A stretch of 64,000 nucleotides of DNA from Lachnospira sp. UBA4346 (GCA_002394205.1 DGTC01000002.1:96774-160773), one strand, 5' to 3'. Positions 35,938 to 44,960 are shown, numbered from the stretch's first letter. Notes: generated by a model not told the origin, from the sequence alone. Made by a program: numbers and translations.

Positions 35938-37341
35938 ATGAAATGTAAAAAGTGTGGGACAGAAGCAGGAAATGCAATACTTTGTCCCAATTGCGGTACA
36001 CATATGATTGTTTCACATACGGTAGGAGATATCTTAAAGGAGCAGGACGCGAAACATCAGGCAGGGACGATACAGCCGCCAAAGAAGAGTAAGAAGCCGT
36101 GGATTCTCGCAGCAGTGTTTGTCATAGCCTGTGCAGCACTTGCACTGTATCTTGCGTATCCGTATCTGAAACGGACGGTAATGCCGGATAATCATGCTGC
36201 AACGGTGCTGAAGGCGGAGACGAACCGTTTGCAGGACAAATATCACAACCAGCTTACAGATTATATCAATGGAAAAGCACAGTCACACGATCAGACCGGA
36301 GTGGTAAGAATGAATGAAATGACAGAAGATTCCACACATTATATGGATTATCTGAATGTTAATACATTGCAGTATGATATACATCAGGATGGCGTAAATG
36401 GCAGTGTACGCGGTATTTTCGGATTGGCAAAAAATGATGAGAATCCGGTGGTTCAGGTCTATTTTTATGAAAATGGAAATGATGTGTATTTTAAGATTCC
36501 GCAGTTGTTTACAGGCAGTTACAAAATGACAATGCAGCAGTTAGAGAATCGTTTGGAACAGTCCGCAGATGAGGTAGATATTGATCGAACATATATTGAA
36601 GATGCAGGAACTGTCTGGAATCTGTTTGCAAATTATACGAATGAAGATGACAGAAAAGAATATGCAACGGTTATAACAAAAGTGCTTCCGGTTATAACAG
36701 AGAATTTAAATAAGATGTGGGATAAAGCGGCATATGAGAAAAGAGAAGTCGTATCGGTCGAAACAGAAAAAGGCGTGCTTGATGCACAACAGTATCAGGT
36801 AACTGTTTCAAAAGAGCAGTTTATGGAAATGGCAGAGCAGAGTATATATCAGATTTATGCCGATACATCACTTACAGCGTATACGTCGTTATTGGCATCT
36901 GTTAAAAATATAACAAAAGAATCTTTGCTTCAAACGATCAGGGAGGCATTGTCTGATATGGAGCAAATCACATTTTCGATTGCAGTCAATGATCAGGATA
37001 GAATCGTCGGTGTTTCTCTGCAAAATAATACACAAGAGGCAACAGCAGAGATGACATACACGTTTGCAGGAGCAGATGAACCGCTTGACATTTGTGTATT
37101 ACAATTATTAACGGAAGAACACGTACAGAATTCGTCAAAGCTGCAGATGATGATACGCAGGGAGTGTCGTGCAAAAGAAGCAAAGAATTTAAGTATGGCA
37201 GATTTTAAGGAGGCATTGGATGTGACGCAGATGAGCAGTACACAAAAATTACAGCTTGTGCAGCAGATGATTGATAATATTGGAATTATCAATCAGATTT
37301 TCACAGAAAAAGGAACGGCAGAGATTGGAATGTTGCAGTAA
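35938..37341 (+). CDS. Zinc-ribbon membrane protein of unknown function
   Basis: 467 residues. An N-terminal zinc ribbon (C-x2-C at residues 3-6 and C-x2-C around 17-20), a basic proline-containing linker, one transmembrane helix (about 59-78) and a long extracytoplasmic domain of unknown fold with many charged residues. The layout matches the broad class of zinc-ribbon single-pass proteins of Firmicutes (YvbJ-like); function is not known. AGAGGGG precedes the ATG. Probably cotranscribed with folA (60-base gap); it ends before the ZTP riboswitch. Confidence 0.75.
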   Translation: MKCKKCGTEAGNAILCPNCGTHMIVSHTVGDILKEQDAKHQAGTIQPPKKSKKPWILAAVFVIACAALALYLAYPYLKRTVMPDNHAATVLKAETNRLQDKYHNQLTDYINGKAQSHDQTGVVRMNEMTEDSTHYMDYLNVNTLQYDIHQDGVNGSVRGIFGLAKNDENPVVQVYFYENGNDVYFKIPQLFTGSYKMTMQQLENRLEQSADEVDIDRTYIEDAGTVWNLFANYTNEDDRKEYATVITKVLPVITENLNKMWDKAAYEKREVVSVETEKGVLDAQQYQVTVSKEQFMEMAEQSIYQIYADTSLTAYTSLLASVKNITKESLLQTIREALSDMEQITFSIAVNDQDRIVGVSLQNNTQEATAEMTYTFAGADEPLDICVLQLLTEEHVQNSSKLQMMIRRECRAKEAKNLSMADFKEALDVTQMSSTQKLQLVQQMIDNIGIINQIFTEKGTAEIGMLQ

Positions 37342-37447
37342 GACAGAGGGCTTACGCAGACAGATAAATTTTTCAATCAAAAAGAATTTGAAAAAGATAG
37401 AAAAATGCAATAAAAATTTCAACAATAAAAATTTGCCGGAAAACATC

Positions 37448-37476
37448 TTGCAATCTTAAAAAAAATATAGTATGGT
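37448..37476 (+). promoter_or_regulatory. Promoter of the ZTP-riboswitch purine operon
   Basis: TTGCAA (37448-37453), 17-base spacer, TATGGT (37471-37476), placing the start of transcription right at the riboswitch. Confidence 0.6.
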
Positions 37477-37483
37477 ATATATA

Positions 37484-37603
37484 AGTTCTGTGCGACTGGC
37501 GGAAGATGCGTAAGCATTGTGGGATTACCCACAGGGAGCACAGCAGATTATGATATGCCGACCGCCTGGGCGACCGTTTTAGGTTACCCGGGCGGTCTTT
37601 TTT
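37484..37603 (+). promoter_or_regulatory. ZTP (pfl motif) riboswitch with terminator expression platform
   Basis: The conserved pfl core is readable: CTGTGC (37488-37493) pairs with GCACAG (37538-37543), enclosing GACTGGCGGAAG, a variable hairpin, and the GGGATTACCCACAGGGAG block; downstream stands the conserved GCCGACCGCCTGGGC. The latter overlaps the 5' arm of the terminator at 37560, so ligand binding to the GCCGCCTGGGC-like domain should compete with termination. Known ligand: ZMP/ZTP (AICAR phosphates), signalling low 10-formyl-THF. The two genes that consume AICAR and its product follow, which fits fully. Confidence 0.93.
37560..37603 (+). terminator. Terminator of the ZTP riboswitch
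   Basis: GACCGCC (37560-37566) pairs with GGCGGTC (37591-37597); GGG/CCC extends the stem and six T residues follow. Confidence 0.9.
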
Positions 37604-37697
37604 ATATTGTTAGGAAAATTTGCGCCTGGCAGTATAAAAGTAAGCGCACGCGCGCAAATGGAAAATCTTATTATTTACATTTAAAGGAGAAGTTACT

Positions 37698-38411
37698 ATG
37701 GAAATGGTATCATTAGCACAGGAATTATCTGCAACAACATATCCTGGAAGAGGAATTGTGATTGGACGTTCAGAAGACGGAAAGAAGGCTGTTACAGCAT
37801 ATTTCATTATGGGAAGAAGTGAGAACAGCCGTAACCGTGTATTTGTAGAAGATGGAGAAGGCATCCGTACACAGGCATATGATCCTTCGAAGTTAGAAGA
37901 TCCAAGTCTTATCATCTATGCACCTGTTCGTGTGTTAGGAAATAAGACAATCGTTACCAATGGTGACCAGACAGATACAATTTATGAATTAATGGACAAG
38001 CAGCAGACATTTGAGCAGGCTTTAAGAACAAGAGAATTTGAGCCGGATGCACCAAATTATACACCTAGAATTTCAGGGATTATGCATATTGAAAATGGTA
38101 AGTACAGTTATGCAATGTCTATCTTAAAGAGCAACAACGGCAACGGTGCTGCATGCAACCGTTATACATTTGCTTATGAGAATCCACTTGCAGGAGAAGG
38201 AAGATTTATCCATACATATATGCGTGATGACAATCCATTGCCAAGTTTTGAAGGCGAACCTACATGGGTTAAGATTTCAGGAGACATCGACAGTTTTACA
38301 GAAATGGTATGGAATAACTTAAATGAAGATAACAAAGTTTCTTTATTTGTTCGTTATATTGATATCGAAACAGGTAAGTATGAAACAAGAATCGTTAATA
38401 AGAATAAGTAA
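37698..38411 (+). CDS. IMP cyclohydrolase, PurO-like
   Basis: Closes FAICAR to IMP, the last step of purine synthesis. The 237-residue protein resembles the archaeal-type stand-alone IMP cyclohydrolase (Y-P-G-R-G-I-V-I-G near residue 15, R-S-E-N-S-R-N-R-V-F around 40, N-G-D-Q-T-D around 92, N-Y-T-P-R-I-S-G near 120), an NTN-hydrolase-like fold unrelated to the bacterial PurH cyclohydrolase domain. AAAGGAG eight bases before the ATG. With the next gene it replaces bifunctional PurH, under the ZTP switch. Confidence 0.9.
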   Translation: MEMVSLAQELSATTYPGRGIVIGRSEDGKKAVTAYFIMGRSENSRNRVFVEDGEGIRTQAYDPSKLEDPSLIIYAPVRVLGNKTIVTNGDQTDTIYELMDKQQTFEQALRTREFEPDAPNYTPRISGIMHIENGKYSYAMSILKSNNGNGAACNRYTFAYENPLAGEGRFIHTYMRDDNPLPSFEGEPTWVKISGDIDSFTEMVWNNLNEDNKVSLFVRYIDIETGKYETRIVNKNK

Positions 38412-38528
38412 GAACAAGTACAGTATATAATCAAATGATTGGTTGAATTTCATCCGGAATCTGTGTTGGAACATTGCAGATTTCGGAGAACAATTATTTC
38501 AAGCAGATGTTCCAGAATGGAGAATACA

Positions 38529-39710
38529 ATGAACGAATTACAGTTAAAATATGGTTGTAACCCAAATCAGAAGCCATCAAGAATTTTTATGGAAAATGGT
38601 ACAGACTTACCGGTACAGATTTTAAATGGTAAGCCGGGATATATCAATTTCCTTGATGCATTCAATGGCTGGCAGTTAGTAAAGGAATTAAAGGAAGCGA
38701 CAGGACTTCCGGCAGCAACATCATTTAAGCATGTATCACCGGCAGGTGCAGCAGTAGGTCTTCCATTGACAGAAGTTGAGAAGCAGATTTACTGGGTAGA
38801 TGACAGTATCGGAGAATTATCACCAATCGCTTGTGCTTATTCAAGAGCAAGAGGTGCTGACAGAATGTCATCATATGGTGATTTCATTTCCCTTTCTGAT
38901 GTATGTGACGTTCCAACAGCGAAGTTAATTCAGCACGAAGTATCAGATGGTATTATTGCACCGGGTTATGAACCGGAAGCTCTTGAAATCTTAAAGACAA
39001 AGAAGAAGGGCAACTACAATGTTATTCAGATTGATCCGGCTTACAAGCCAGAACCAATTGAGAGAAAGCAGGTATTTGGTGTAACATTTGAACAGGGGAG
39101 AAATGAATTCGAAATCAACAAAGAATTATTAGGAAATATTGTTACAGAGAACAAGGAAATTCCTGAATCAGCAAAGATTGATTTAATCATTGCATTAATT
39201 ACATTAAAGTATACACAGTCTAACTCTGTATGTTATACAAAGGGCGGTCAGGCAATCGGTATCGGTGCAGGTCAGCAGTCTCGTGTACATTGTACAAGAC
39301 TTGCAGGTTCTAAGGCAGATAACTGGTTCTTACGCCAGTCACCAAAGGTATTAAATCTTCCATTCAAGGATGATGTTCGAAGAGCAGACAGAGACAATGC
39401 CATCGATACATACATCGGTGATGATTATATGGATTTATTAGCAGATGGCGAATGGGAAAGAGTATTTACAAGTAAGCCGGAAGTATTCACAAAGGAAGAG
39501 AAGAAGGAATGGCTTGCGAAGAATACAGATGTAGCATTAGGTTCCGATGCGTTCTTCCCATTTGGTGATAATATCGAACGTGCAAACAAGAGTGGTGTTA
39601 AGTATATTGCACAGCCGGGCGGCTCAATTCGTGATGATAATGTTATTGATACATGTAATAAGTACAATATGGCAATGTGCTTTACAGGCATGCGTCTGTT
39701 CCATCACTAA
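38529..39710 (+). CDS. AICAR formyltransferase (stand-alone PurH transformylase domain)
   Basis: Transfers the formyl group of 10-formyl-THF to AICAR. The 393-residue protein corresponds to the transformylase part of PurH only: S-F-K-H-V-S-P-A-G-A-A-V near residue 65 holds the catalytic Lys-His, and I-G-A-G-Q-Q-S-R-V-H-C-T-R and F-F-P-F-G-D-N lie towards the end; the MGS-like cyclohydrolase domain is absent. GGAG six bases before the ATG at 38529 decides the start; the frame is open to 38439. The gap to the cyclohydrolase gene is 117 bases without a terminator, so both are read from the riboswitch promoter. Confidence 0.93.
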   Translation: MNELQLKYGCNPNQKPSRIFMENGTDLPVQILNGKPGYINFLDAFNGWQLVKELKEATGLPAATSFKHVSPAGAAVGLPLTEVEKQIYWVDDSIGELSPIACAYSRARGADRMSSYGDFISLSDVCDVPTAKLIQHEVSDGIIAPGYEPEALEILKTKKKGNYNVIQIDPAYKPEPIERKQVFGVTFEQGRNEFEINKELLGNIVTENKEIPESAKIDLIIALITLKYTQSNSVCYTKGGQAIGIGAGQQSRVHCTRLAGSKADNWFLRQSPKVLNLPFKDDVRRADRDNAIDTYIGDDYMDLLADGEWERVFTSKPEVFTKEEKKEWLAKNTDVALGSDAFFPFGDNIERANKSGVKYIAQPGGSIRDDNVIDTCNKYNMAMCFTGMRLFHH

Positions 39711-39809
39711 GATAGTTGCTGAGAGATTTCTTGTTGTATAGGAGAGCATTCTTCAATCCGCATAAGTAGGAAATACGTAAGAAATTAGAATTGAATTCGT
39801 GGTATAAAT

Positions 39810-39866
39810 AAAACAACCAGCAGGCAGATGTTTAAATCAAATCATCACGCTGCTGGTTGTTTTTGA
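39810..39866. terminator. Bidirectional terminator between purine operon and GGDEF gene
   Basis: AAACAACCAGCAG (39811-39823) pairs with CTGCTGGTTGTTT (39850-39862); A-rich before and T-rich after, suited to both converging transcripts. Confidence 0.85.
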
Positions 39867-39905
39867 ATTTATAGGGGATTTTGTTCCTATCAGCAGAAAT
39901 ATTTC

Positions 39906-41450
39906 TTAATAGGATACCATATTTCGTCCATGTTCTTTGGAGTGGTATAGCTGTTTATCTGCAGCTTTGTATACATCCTCTGAGCAGGAACTGTCTGCAA
40001 TTCCGAAACTCATTGTAATTTGAAAATCTTTATCCCATGTTAAGTTTTCTATATTCTTACGCAGTTGTTCAGCCAGTTGCGGAGCATTTGGATTTCTTGT
40101 AATGATACAGAATTCTTCGCCACCCACACGGAATAATCGGTCTGTTCGGTTTAACTGCTTTGATAGTGTCTGTGCAACCTTTTTTAATACAATGTCGCCT
40201 TCTTCATGACCATATTCGTCATTGATTCGTTTAAAATAATCAATATCACACATAATCATAAAGAATTGTTTTTGGTGCATCTGCAAATGTTTATATTCAT
40301 CATTGAAACGACCACGATTGTATATTCCGGTAAGTGGATCGTGTACAGCTTTCATATGATTGACATAAAACAATGCAAACAGGACAACGATGAGTACAGT
40401 TGTAAATGCAATTACAATAATAAGAATGGTCCTTACCATTGTAGCGCGATAAGTATTGTATGCTTTTGAATATGTATCAAAAATAAATTCAGATGTGAAT
40501 TTATCTGAAGTTCCTGCAACTTCATCATATAAGTCTATGAATTTCTTTCGATATTCTTCAGCAGACATAGGGGCTTTCTCCTCTAAAAGAGGTATAATGG
40601 AACGAATCAATTTTAATGACAGATAATCGGTATCATCGGACTGATAATGTGAAATGAGTGTATTTGCCATATCAAGTGCTTTATCCGTATCCCCTGTTAA
40701 TATTTCTAATTGTGTTTCAATTTCCATCAATGGATAGTCTAATGAGTAAGTCAGAGCGAAATTATCGGCATCAATTGTATGAAGTTTATCAACAATAGCT
40801 TTGGCTTCTTCATAACGATGTTCCTGTATTAAGATTCTTGCTTCGATTAAACTGCGGTCTAATTCATTGTATTCGTAATCATCCGATTCATTATTTGCAT
40901 AATCTCTGGAAAGCTGTAAATATTCTCTTGCTTTTTCAGGATTGTCCATATGGATATCAGCAAGGTCCATATAGGCAAATTCCCGTATGATTCGATTCTC
41001 AGTAGCATCATCTAATGGATAGTCCAAGGCACGTTGAATTGATTTTTCAGCAATTTCATAATCGTTGAGTGCAAGAAAAACGTCACACATATTCAAATAA
41101 TTCGCAGCTGCATAGAAAGGATAGTTTTTCTCATCAGACATACTGACTGCAACAACAGAACAGCGGATTGTATTGGAATAGTCACGGGAAATTGAGTAAT
41201 AAGATGCTAATGAAGAGTAAATATTAATTTTAATTATGGCAGGAAGAAAAGAACTTTTCGCCATCGTTTCCAATTGTTTTACGGAATCCTCAGAGGCTTC
41301 GGATGTCATGAGTTCCTGTTCGAGTTCTAAGGCATTTGAAATGTTTTTTATCATGTTCCTGCCGATGAAGAAAGCGGCTAATACAAGAACAAAAAAAGTT
41401 ATGATAATCGATATAATAATACGTTTTTTTGATATTTTTCGTTTACGCAA
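39906..41450 (-). CDS. Membrane diguanylate cyclase with extracytoplasmic helical-repeat sensor
   Basis: 514 residues: N-terminal TM (about 10-30), a mostly helical, TPR-like sensor region of about 300 residues, a second TM (about 340-362) and a C-terminal GGDEF domain with G-G-E-E-F at 443-447 and D-P-L-T-G-I-Y-N-R, C-D-I-D-Y-F-K-R-I-N-D in place, so cyclase activity is expected. The inhibitory-site R-x-x-D reads N-R-T-D, lacking its Arg. The frame has no ATG start: AAAGGAG lies eight bases before a TTG at 41450 (a TTG two codons earlier is too close). Stands alone; divergent from the RluA gene. Confidence 0.88.
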   Translation of the reverse strand: MRKRKISKKRIIISIIITFFVLVLAAFFIGRNMIKNISNALELEQELMTSEASEDSVKQLETMAKSSFLPAIIKINIYSSLASYYSISRDYSNTIRCSVVAVSMSDEKNYPFYAAANYLNMCDVFLALNDYEIAEKSIQRALDYPLDDATENRIIREFAYMDLADIHMDNPEKAREYLQLSRDYANNESDDYEYNELDRSLIEARILIQEHRYEEAKAIVDKLHTIDADNFALTYSLDYPLMEIETQLEILTGDTDKALDMANTLISHYQSDDTDYLSLKLIRSIIPLLEEKAPMSAEEYRKKFIDLYDEVAGTSDKFTSEFIFDTYSKAYNTYRATMVRTILIIVIAFTTVLIVVLFALFYVNHMKAVHDPLTGIYNRGRFNDEYKHLQMHQKQFFMIMCDIDYFKRINDEYGHEEGDIVLKKVAQTLSKQLNRTDRLFRVGGEEFCIITRNPNAPQLAEQLRKNIENLTWDKDFQITMSFGIADSSCSEDVYKAADKQLYHSKEHGRNMVSY

Positions 41451-41686
41451 TGGCAAATCTCCTTTGTTTGTAATCTTATGTAAAAATAGATTTTATTTAT
41501 TGTATTTCTTTTTGTGGGGAATAGCAATTAAATTTTTGTAAATATTATTTTTTCAAAGGCTTCATAAATTCAAAAGAAGATACCATTTGCAATTCTGCGA
41601 AAACTATGCTTATATGTATTAAGAAAGAGAAGAAATCGAATGAAAATTCGTATGAATAATATCAAAATAAGATAAAGGAGCATATT

Positions 41687-42415
41687 ATGCGGATTATTTA
41701 CGAAGATGATAATCAATTGATTGTATACAAGGAAGCGGGTGTGCTGACACAGAGTGCACGCTCATTTGATATTGATTTAACAAGCGAAGTGATGACATAT
41801 CGAAAGAAAAAGAAAGAACCGGCATATGCAGCAGTAATTAATCGACTAGACAGACCGGTCAGTGGACTTGTTTTATTTGCAAAAAATCAGAAAGAGGCAG
41901 GCAGATTATCGAAGCTCTTACAGGAAGAGAGGTTTAATAAGCAGTACTATGCAGTTGTGCAAGGTATTCCGGAAAGGAAGCAGGCGGAATTTACAGACTA
42001 TTTGTTAAAAAATGGAAAAGAGAATATTTCCGCAGTTGTGTCGGCAGATACGAGTGGTGCGAAGCAGGCACGTCTGGAATATGAAGTGGTGCAGGTGTTT
42101 GAGGATAGCGAAGGAAAGCAGTATACAGTAGTAAAAATACACTTGATTACCGGAAGACATCACCAGATACGTGTGCAGTTTGCATCCAGAGGACTTCCAT
42201 TAGCCGGAGATGGCAAATATATGTCTATCTATCAAGAGCAGTTTGAATGGGAGTATATGCAGGCTGCAAAGAGGATAGGAGAATATGACATTTGTAAGAA
42301 ATCAAAACCGATGCGCAGAATTTTACACCGAAATGAAATTGCATTGTGTGCCGCATCTCTTACGATTGAAGGAAAAGAGTATACGGTAGAACCACCATTT
42401 TACAGCACGTTATAA
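41687..42415 (+). CDS. RluA-family RNA pseudouridine synthase
   Basis: Converts uridine to pseudouridine in rRNA or tRNA. The 242-residue protein has the catalytic motif R-L-D-R-P-V-S-G with D55, the K-x-Y-x-A-V-V block (Q-Y-Y-A-V-V-Q-G), and the L-I-T-G-R-H-H-Q-I-R-V-Q motif. No S4 domain precedes it, so it is of the short TruC/RluA type; target unknown. AAAGGAG precedes the ATG, followed by its own terminator. Confidence 0.92.
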   Translation: MRIIYEDDNQLIVYKEAGVLTQSARSFDIDLTSEVMTYRKKKKEPAYAAVINRLDRPVSGLVLFAKNQKEAGRLSKLLQEERFNKQYYAVVQGIPERKQAEFTDYLLKNGKENISAVVSADTSGAKQARLEYEVVQVFEDSEGKQYTVVKIHLITGRHHQIRVQFASRGLPLAGDGKYMSIYQEQFEWEYMQAAKRIGEYDICKKSKPMRRILHRNEIALCAASLTIEGKEYTVEPPFYSTL

Positions 42416-42496
42416 TATCTGAATAGAACCAAAGAAATGAAAGAAAAGACTTGAAATCATGAGTTTCTGAATATATAAATAAAATAGAGAAGGACT

Positions 42497-42560
42497 TCCC
42501 CGATGATGTAATGCATAAGATAGTTTATTTATCGTGTTATATCATTGGGGATTTTGTGTT
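42497..42560 (+). terminator. Likely terminator after the RluA-family gene
   Basis: CCCCGATGATGTAA pairs with TTATATCATTGGGG across an AT-rich loop, followed by a T-rich but interrupted tract. Confidence 0.7.
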
Positions 42561-42676
42561 TTATATTTTAAGTAGTCAAAGGGGATTGTGTTATGCGGCA
42601 GTTTTTATATCGAATCCGTTATAGACGTAGAAGTGTGTAAGAAATATTTTTATGAGTGAAATTTATAATATATATG

Positions 42677-42705
42677 TTGACATATTATACGACATATAAT
42701 ATATT
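42677..42705 (+). promoter_or_regulatory. Promoter of the PadR operon
   Basis: TTGACA (42677-42682), 17-base spacer, TATATT (42700-42705). The spacer and -10 are covered by the first operator dyad. The rest of 42416-42762 contains the preceding terminator and AT-rich sequence only. Confidence 0.75.
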
Positions 42706-42738
42706 ATTTACAGATATATATTATACATCATATAATAT
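42682..42738 (+). promoter_or_regulatory. Two PadR-type operator dyads
   Basis: The same 21-base dyad, ATATTATAC-N3-ATATAATAT, occurs at 42682-42702 and 42718-42738. Copy one has GAC in the centre and overlaps spacer and -10; copy two has ATC and lies over the early transcript. Spacing is 36 bases. The ACAT-containing dyad and the adjacent padR gene make autorepression very likely. Confidence 0.8.
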
Positions 42739-42762
42739 TAAATCAGAAAGAGGGTGTATTTT

Positions 42763-43083
42763 ATGACATTTCAACTAGGCGCAGCATTGTTAGATGCGTG
42801 TGTACTTGCAGTGTTAGAAAAAGAGGATGCATATGGATATATCCTGACACAGAACGTCAAGGAAGTGATGAATATATCAGAATCCACTTTGTACCCGGTA
42901 TTGCGCCGACTACAGAAGGAAGGATATTTGACAACATATGACAGACCATACTCAGGACGAAATCGGCGGTATTATCAGATTACACCGGAGGGCAGATTTC
43001 AGATGGATATTTACCGCAGAGAATGGAAGGACTACAAAGATAAAATTGATAAGATTCTATTAGGAGGAAGTGCAGATGAATAA
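42763..43083 (+). CDS. PadR-family transcriptional regulator
   Basis: 106 residues of the short PadR type: a winged helix with G-Y-I-L-T-Q, the S-E-S-T-L-Y-P-V-L-R-R-L-Q-K-E-G-Y-L recognition helix and Y-Y-Q-I-T-P-E-G wing, followed by a C-terminal dimerisation helix. GAGGG eight bases before the ATG at 42763 decides the start. The stop overlaps the next gene by eight bases. It should repress its own operon through the dyads at 42682-42738; the signal is unknown. Confidence 0.93.
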   Translation: MTFQLGAALLDACVLAVLEKEDAYGYILTQNVKEVMNISESTLYPVLRRLQKEGYLTTYDRPYSGRNRRYYQITPEGRFQMDIYRREWKDYKDKIDKILLGGSADE

Positions 43084-43804
43084 AGATGAATATTTATGGC
43101 AGTTAAGACAGAATCTGTTTGATATGCCACAGGAAGAGATTCAGGAAATTATAGAATATTATTCAGAGTATTTTGCAGATGCAGGAATTGATAATGAGCA
43201 GAATGTGATACGGGAACTTGGAACACCAAAGAGTCTGGCGGCAAAGATTTTATCAGAATCCGGTCAGGTGATGTTTCAAGAACCACGCCGTGATGATGCA
43301 TTTACACAGCAATCAGCATCGACACAGCAGGAACAGACATTTGATCAGGCACCACCGTATGAAGATAAGAATCCATACAGAAGTCAGGATAAAGATATGG
43401 AGGGCAATGTACAAGGCAAGCGTAAACGAAGCAGTAGCGTAACGATTTTACTGATTGCGGCGGCAGTGATTGGTTCACCGTTGTGGATTTCTCTTTTGAT
43501 TGCCGCAGTGTCTTTGATTGGTGGAGGATTCATTAGTATCGTTGCAGTACTTGGAAGTCTTGTAATCGCTGCCGGGTCAGTTGTTATATATGGAATAGGT
43601 GTCATTGGTGTCGGGATTGGCGGATTGATAACATTGGGCACGGCGACCGGATTACTGATGATTGGTGAGGGAATGATTGCAGTAGGACTTGGCGTTTTAT
43701 TGATGTGTGCAATGGCTGCATTGATACGTTGGGTATGGAAACTGATTGTTTTCATCATACGAAGAATTGGTGTATGGATTCGCAGTAAGAAGGGGGTGCA
43801 GTAA
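43076..43804 (+). CDS. HAAS/DUF1700-family membrane protein
   Basis: 242 residues. The N-terminal 60 residues form the HAAS helical domain (Y-L-W-Q-L-R-Q-N-L, E-I-I-E-Y-Y-S-E-Y-F and R-E-L-G-T-P-K-S-L-A), followed by a Q-rich linker and four hydrophobic segments (about 122-230). Such proteins pair with PadR regulators and are thought to sense or transduce signals at the membrane. GGAGG eight bases before the ATG at 43076; overlaps padR by eight bases and is two bases from the next gene. Confidence 0.85.
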   Translation: MNKDEYLWQLRQNLFDMPQEEIQEIIEYYSEYFADAGIDNEQNVIRELGTPKSLAAKILSESGQVMFQEPRRDDAFTQQSASTQQEQTFDQAPPYEDKNPYRSQDKDMEGNVQGKRKRSSSVTILLIAAAVIGSPLWISLLIAAVSLIGGGFISIVAVLGSLVIAAGSVVIYGIGVIGVGIGGLITLGTATGLLMIGEGMIAVGLGVLLMCAMAALIRWVWKLIVFIIRRIGVWIRSKKGVQ

Positions 43805-43805
43805 T

Positions 43806-44750
43806 ATGAAGCGTTGGACAGGAAGAGTCGTGGGAACGGCAGCGATTTTTATTGTAATTGGTTTTATCTTAATGGCAGTTGGATTTTTTTCCGGGGCAGA
43901 TACTTCTGTTATTTTTTCGGATGGTGCGTTTTATAGAATCAATGATGTTGCGTTTGAATATGATTCTGCACAGGAGTTAGAACATGCAATAAAAAATGTC
44001 AATGAGATTAATATTGATGTTTCAAATGCAGCAATTTATATAGAACAATCGGACGATGACAGTTATGGATTGCATGTTTCATATGTTCAGGTAGGAGAAA
44101 AGCCTAAAGTGACGATGGAAGATGGAATGATTCAGGTACTTGAAAATGAAAAAGATAACGATTTTCATATTACATTTTTCTGGAATCTGTGGAAAATTGT
44201 ATTAAATCAAAATGATAATAAAATTGTGTTATCTGTTCCAAAGGATGCACAGATGGATTCTATTCAAATTCATACAAGTAATGGAATCATTGAATCGTAT
44301 GCAGACTATCAAGTGAATACATTTATTGTAAAATCAAGTAATGGCAAGATTGATACTGATCATCTTACGGTATTGCAGAATACAGATATTAGAACTTCAA
44401 ATGGTGCGATGGATATTAGAGGAACATTTTCAAAGAATTTTTATGCAAAGACCTCTAATGGGAAGATTCAGGCAAGTGGCGTATTTCATGCAGATGTGAC
44501 TTGTGAAACTTCGAATGGGGCAGTAGAAATGAATGTGGAAAATGCCGTAGATGATTATGAATTAGAAGCAAGAACCAGCAACGGCAAGATTGTGATTGAT
44601 GGGGATAGTTATGGAAACGAATATCACAGCCGTCAGTCTGCATTATACAAAATGTATCTTAAGTGCAGTAATGGAAAGGTAGAAGCAAATTTCGGAGAGA
44701 AAGGTAAGCAACAAGACTTTTATTCAATGTCCAACAACTACACAAAATGA
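43806..44750 (+). CDS. DUF4097-family (putative adhesin-like) beta-repeat protein
   Basis: 314 residues: one N-terminal TM (about 10-30), then a repetitive beta domain. Short repeats of the form (T/S)-S-N-G-x-(I/M/V) recur seven or so times between residues 150 and 300, as in DUF4097 proteins predicted to form a beta-helix. Third gene of a PadR-HAAS-DUF4097 module that is common in Firmicutes and linked with envelope stress. GGGGGTG precedes the ATG. A terminator follows. Confidence 0.88.
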   Translation: MKRWTGRVVGTAAIFIVIGFILMAVGFFSGADTSVIFSDGAFYRINDVAFEYDSAQELEHAIKNVNEINIDVSNAAIYIEQSDDDSYGLHVSYVQVGEKPKVTMEDGMIQVLENEKDNDFHITFFWNLWKIVLNQNDNKIVLSVPKDAQMDSIQIHTSNGIIESYADYQVNTFIVKSSNGKIDTDHLTVLQNTDIRTSNGAMDIRGTFSKNFYAKTSNGKIQASGVFHADVTCETSNGAVEMNVENAVDDYELEARTSNGKIVIDGDSYGNEYHSRQSALYKMYLKCSNGKVEANFGEKGKQQDFYSMSNNYTK

Positions 44751-44837
44751 AGAATTTTCAGAATCTCAAATTGGACAAATAACAGCAAATCTTGATTCCT
44801 TCATCAGTTTCATATAAATAAAACATCAATATAATAC

Positions 44838-44883
44838 AAGGCATATCAGACAACGACAAATTGTTCTGGTATGCCTTTTTTTA
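44838..44883 (+). terminator. Terminator after the PadR module
   Basis: AAGGCATATCAGA pairs with TCTGGTATGCCTT with one wobble and is followed by T residues. Confidence 0.88.
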
Positions 44884-44912
44884 TACAAATCCTCATTTAT
44901 AAAATAAAATAC

Positions 44913-44925
44913 TTTGATTATCAAA
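44913..44925. promoter_or_regulatory. FabT-type operator 1
   Basis: TTTGATTATCAAA, a perfect palindrome around its central base, equals the core of the FabT (MarR family) box described in streptococci. It lies just upstream of the -35 of the fab promoter. Confidence 0.8.
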
Positions 44926-44931
44926 ATACTA

Positions 44932-44960
44932 TTGACAAATACATAAAAATTTTATATAAC
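44932..44960 (+). promoter_or_regulatory. Promoter of the fab operon
   Basis: TTGACA (44932-44937), 17-base spacer, TATAAC (44955-44960). It is flanked on both sides by identical FabT-type boxes. Confidence 0.85.
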
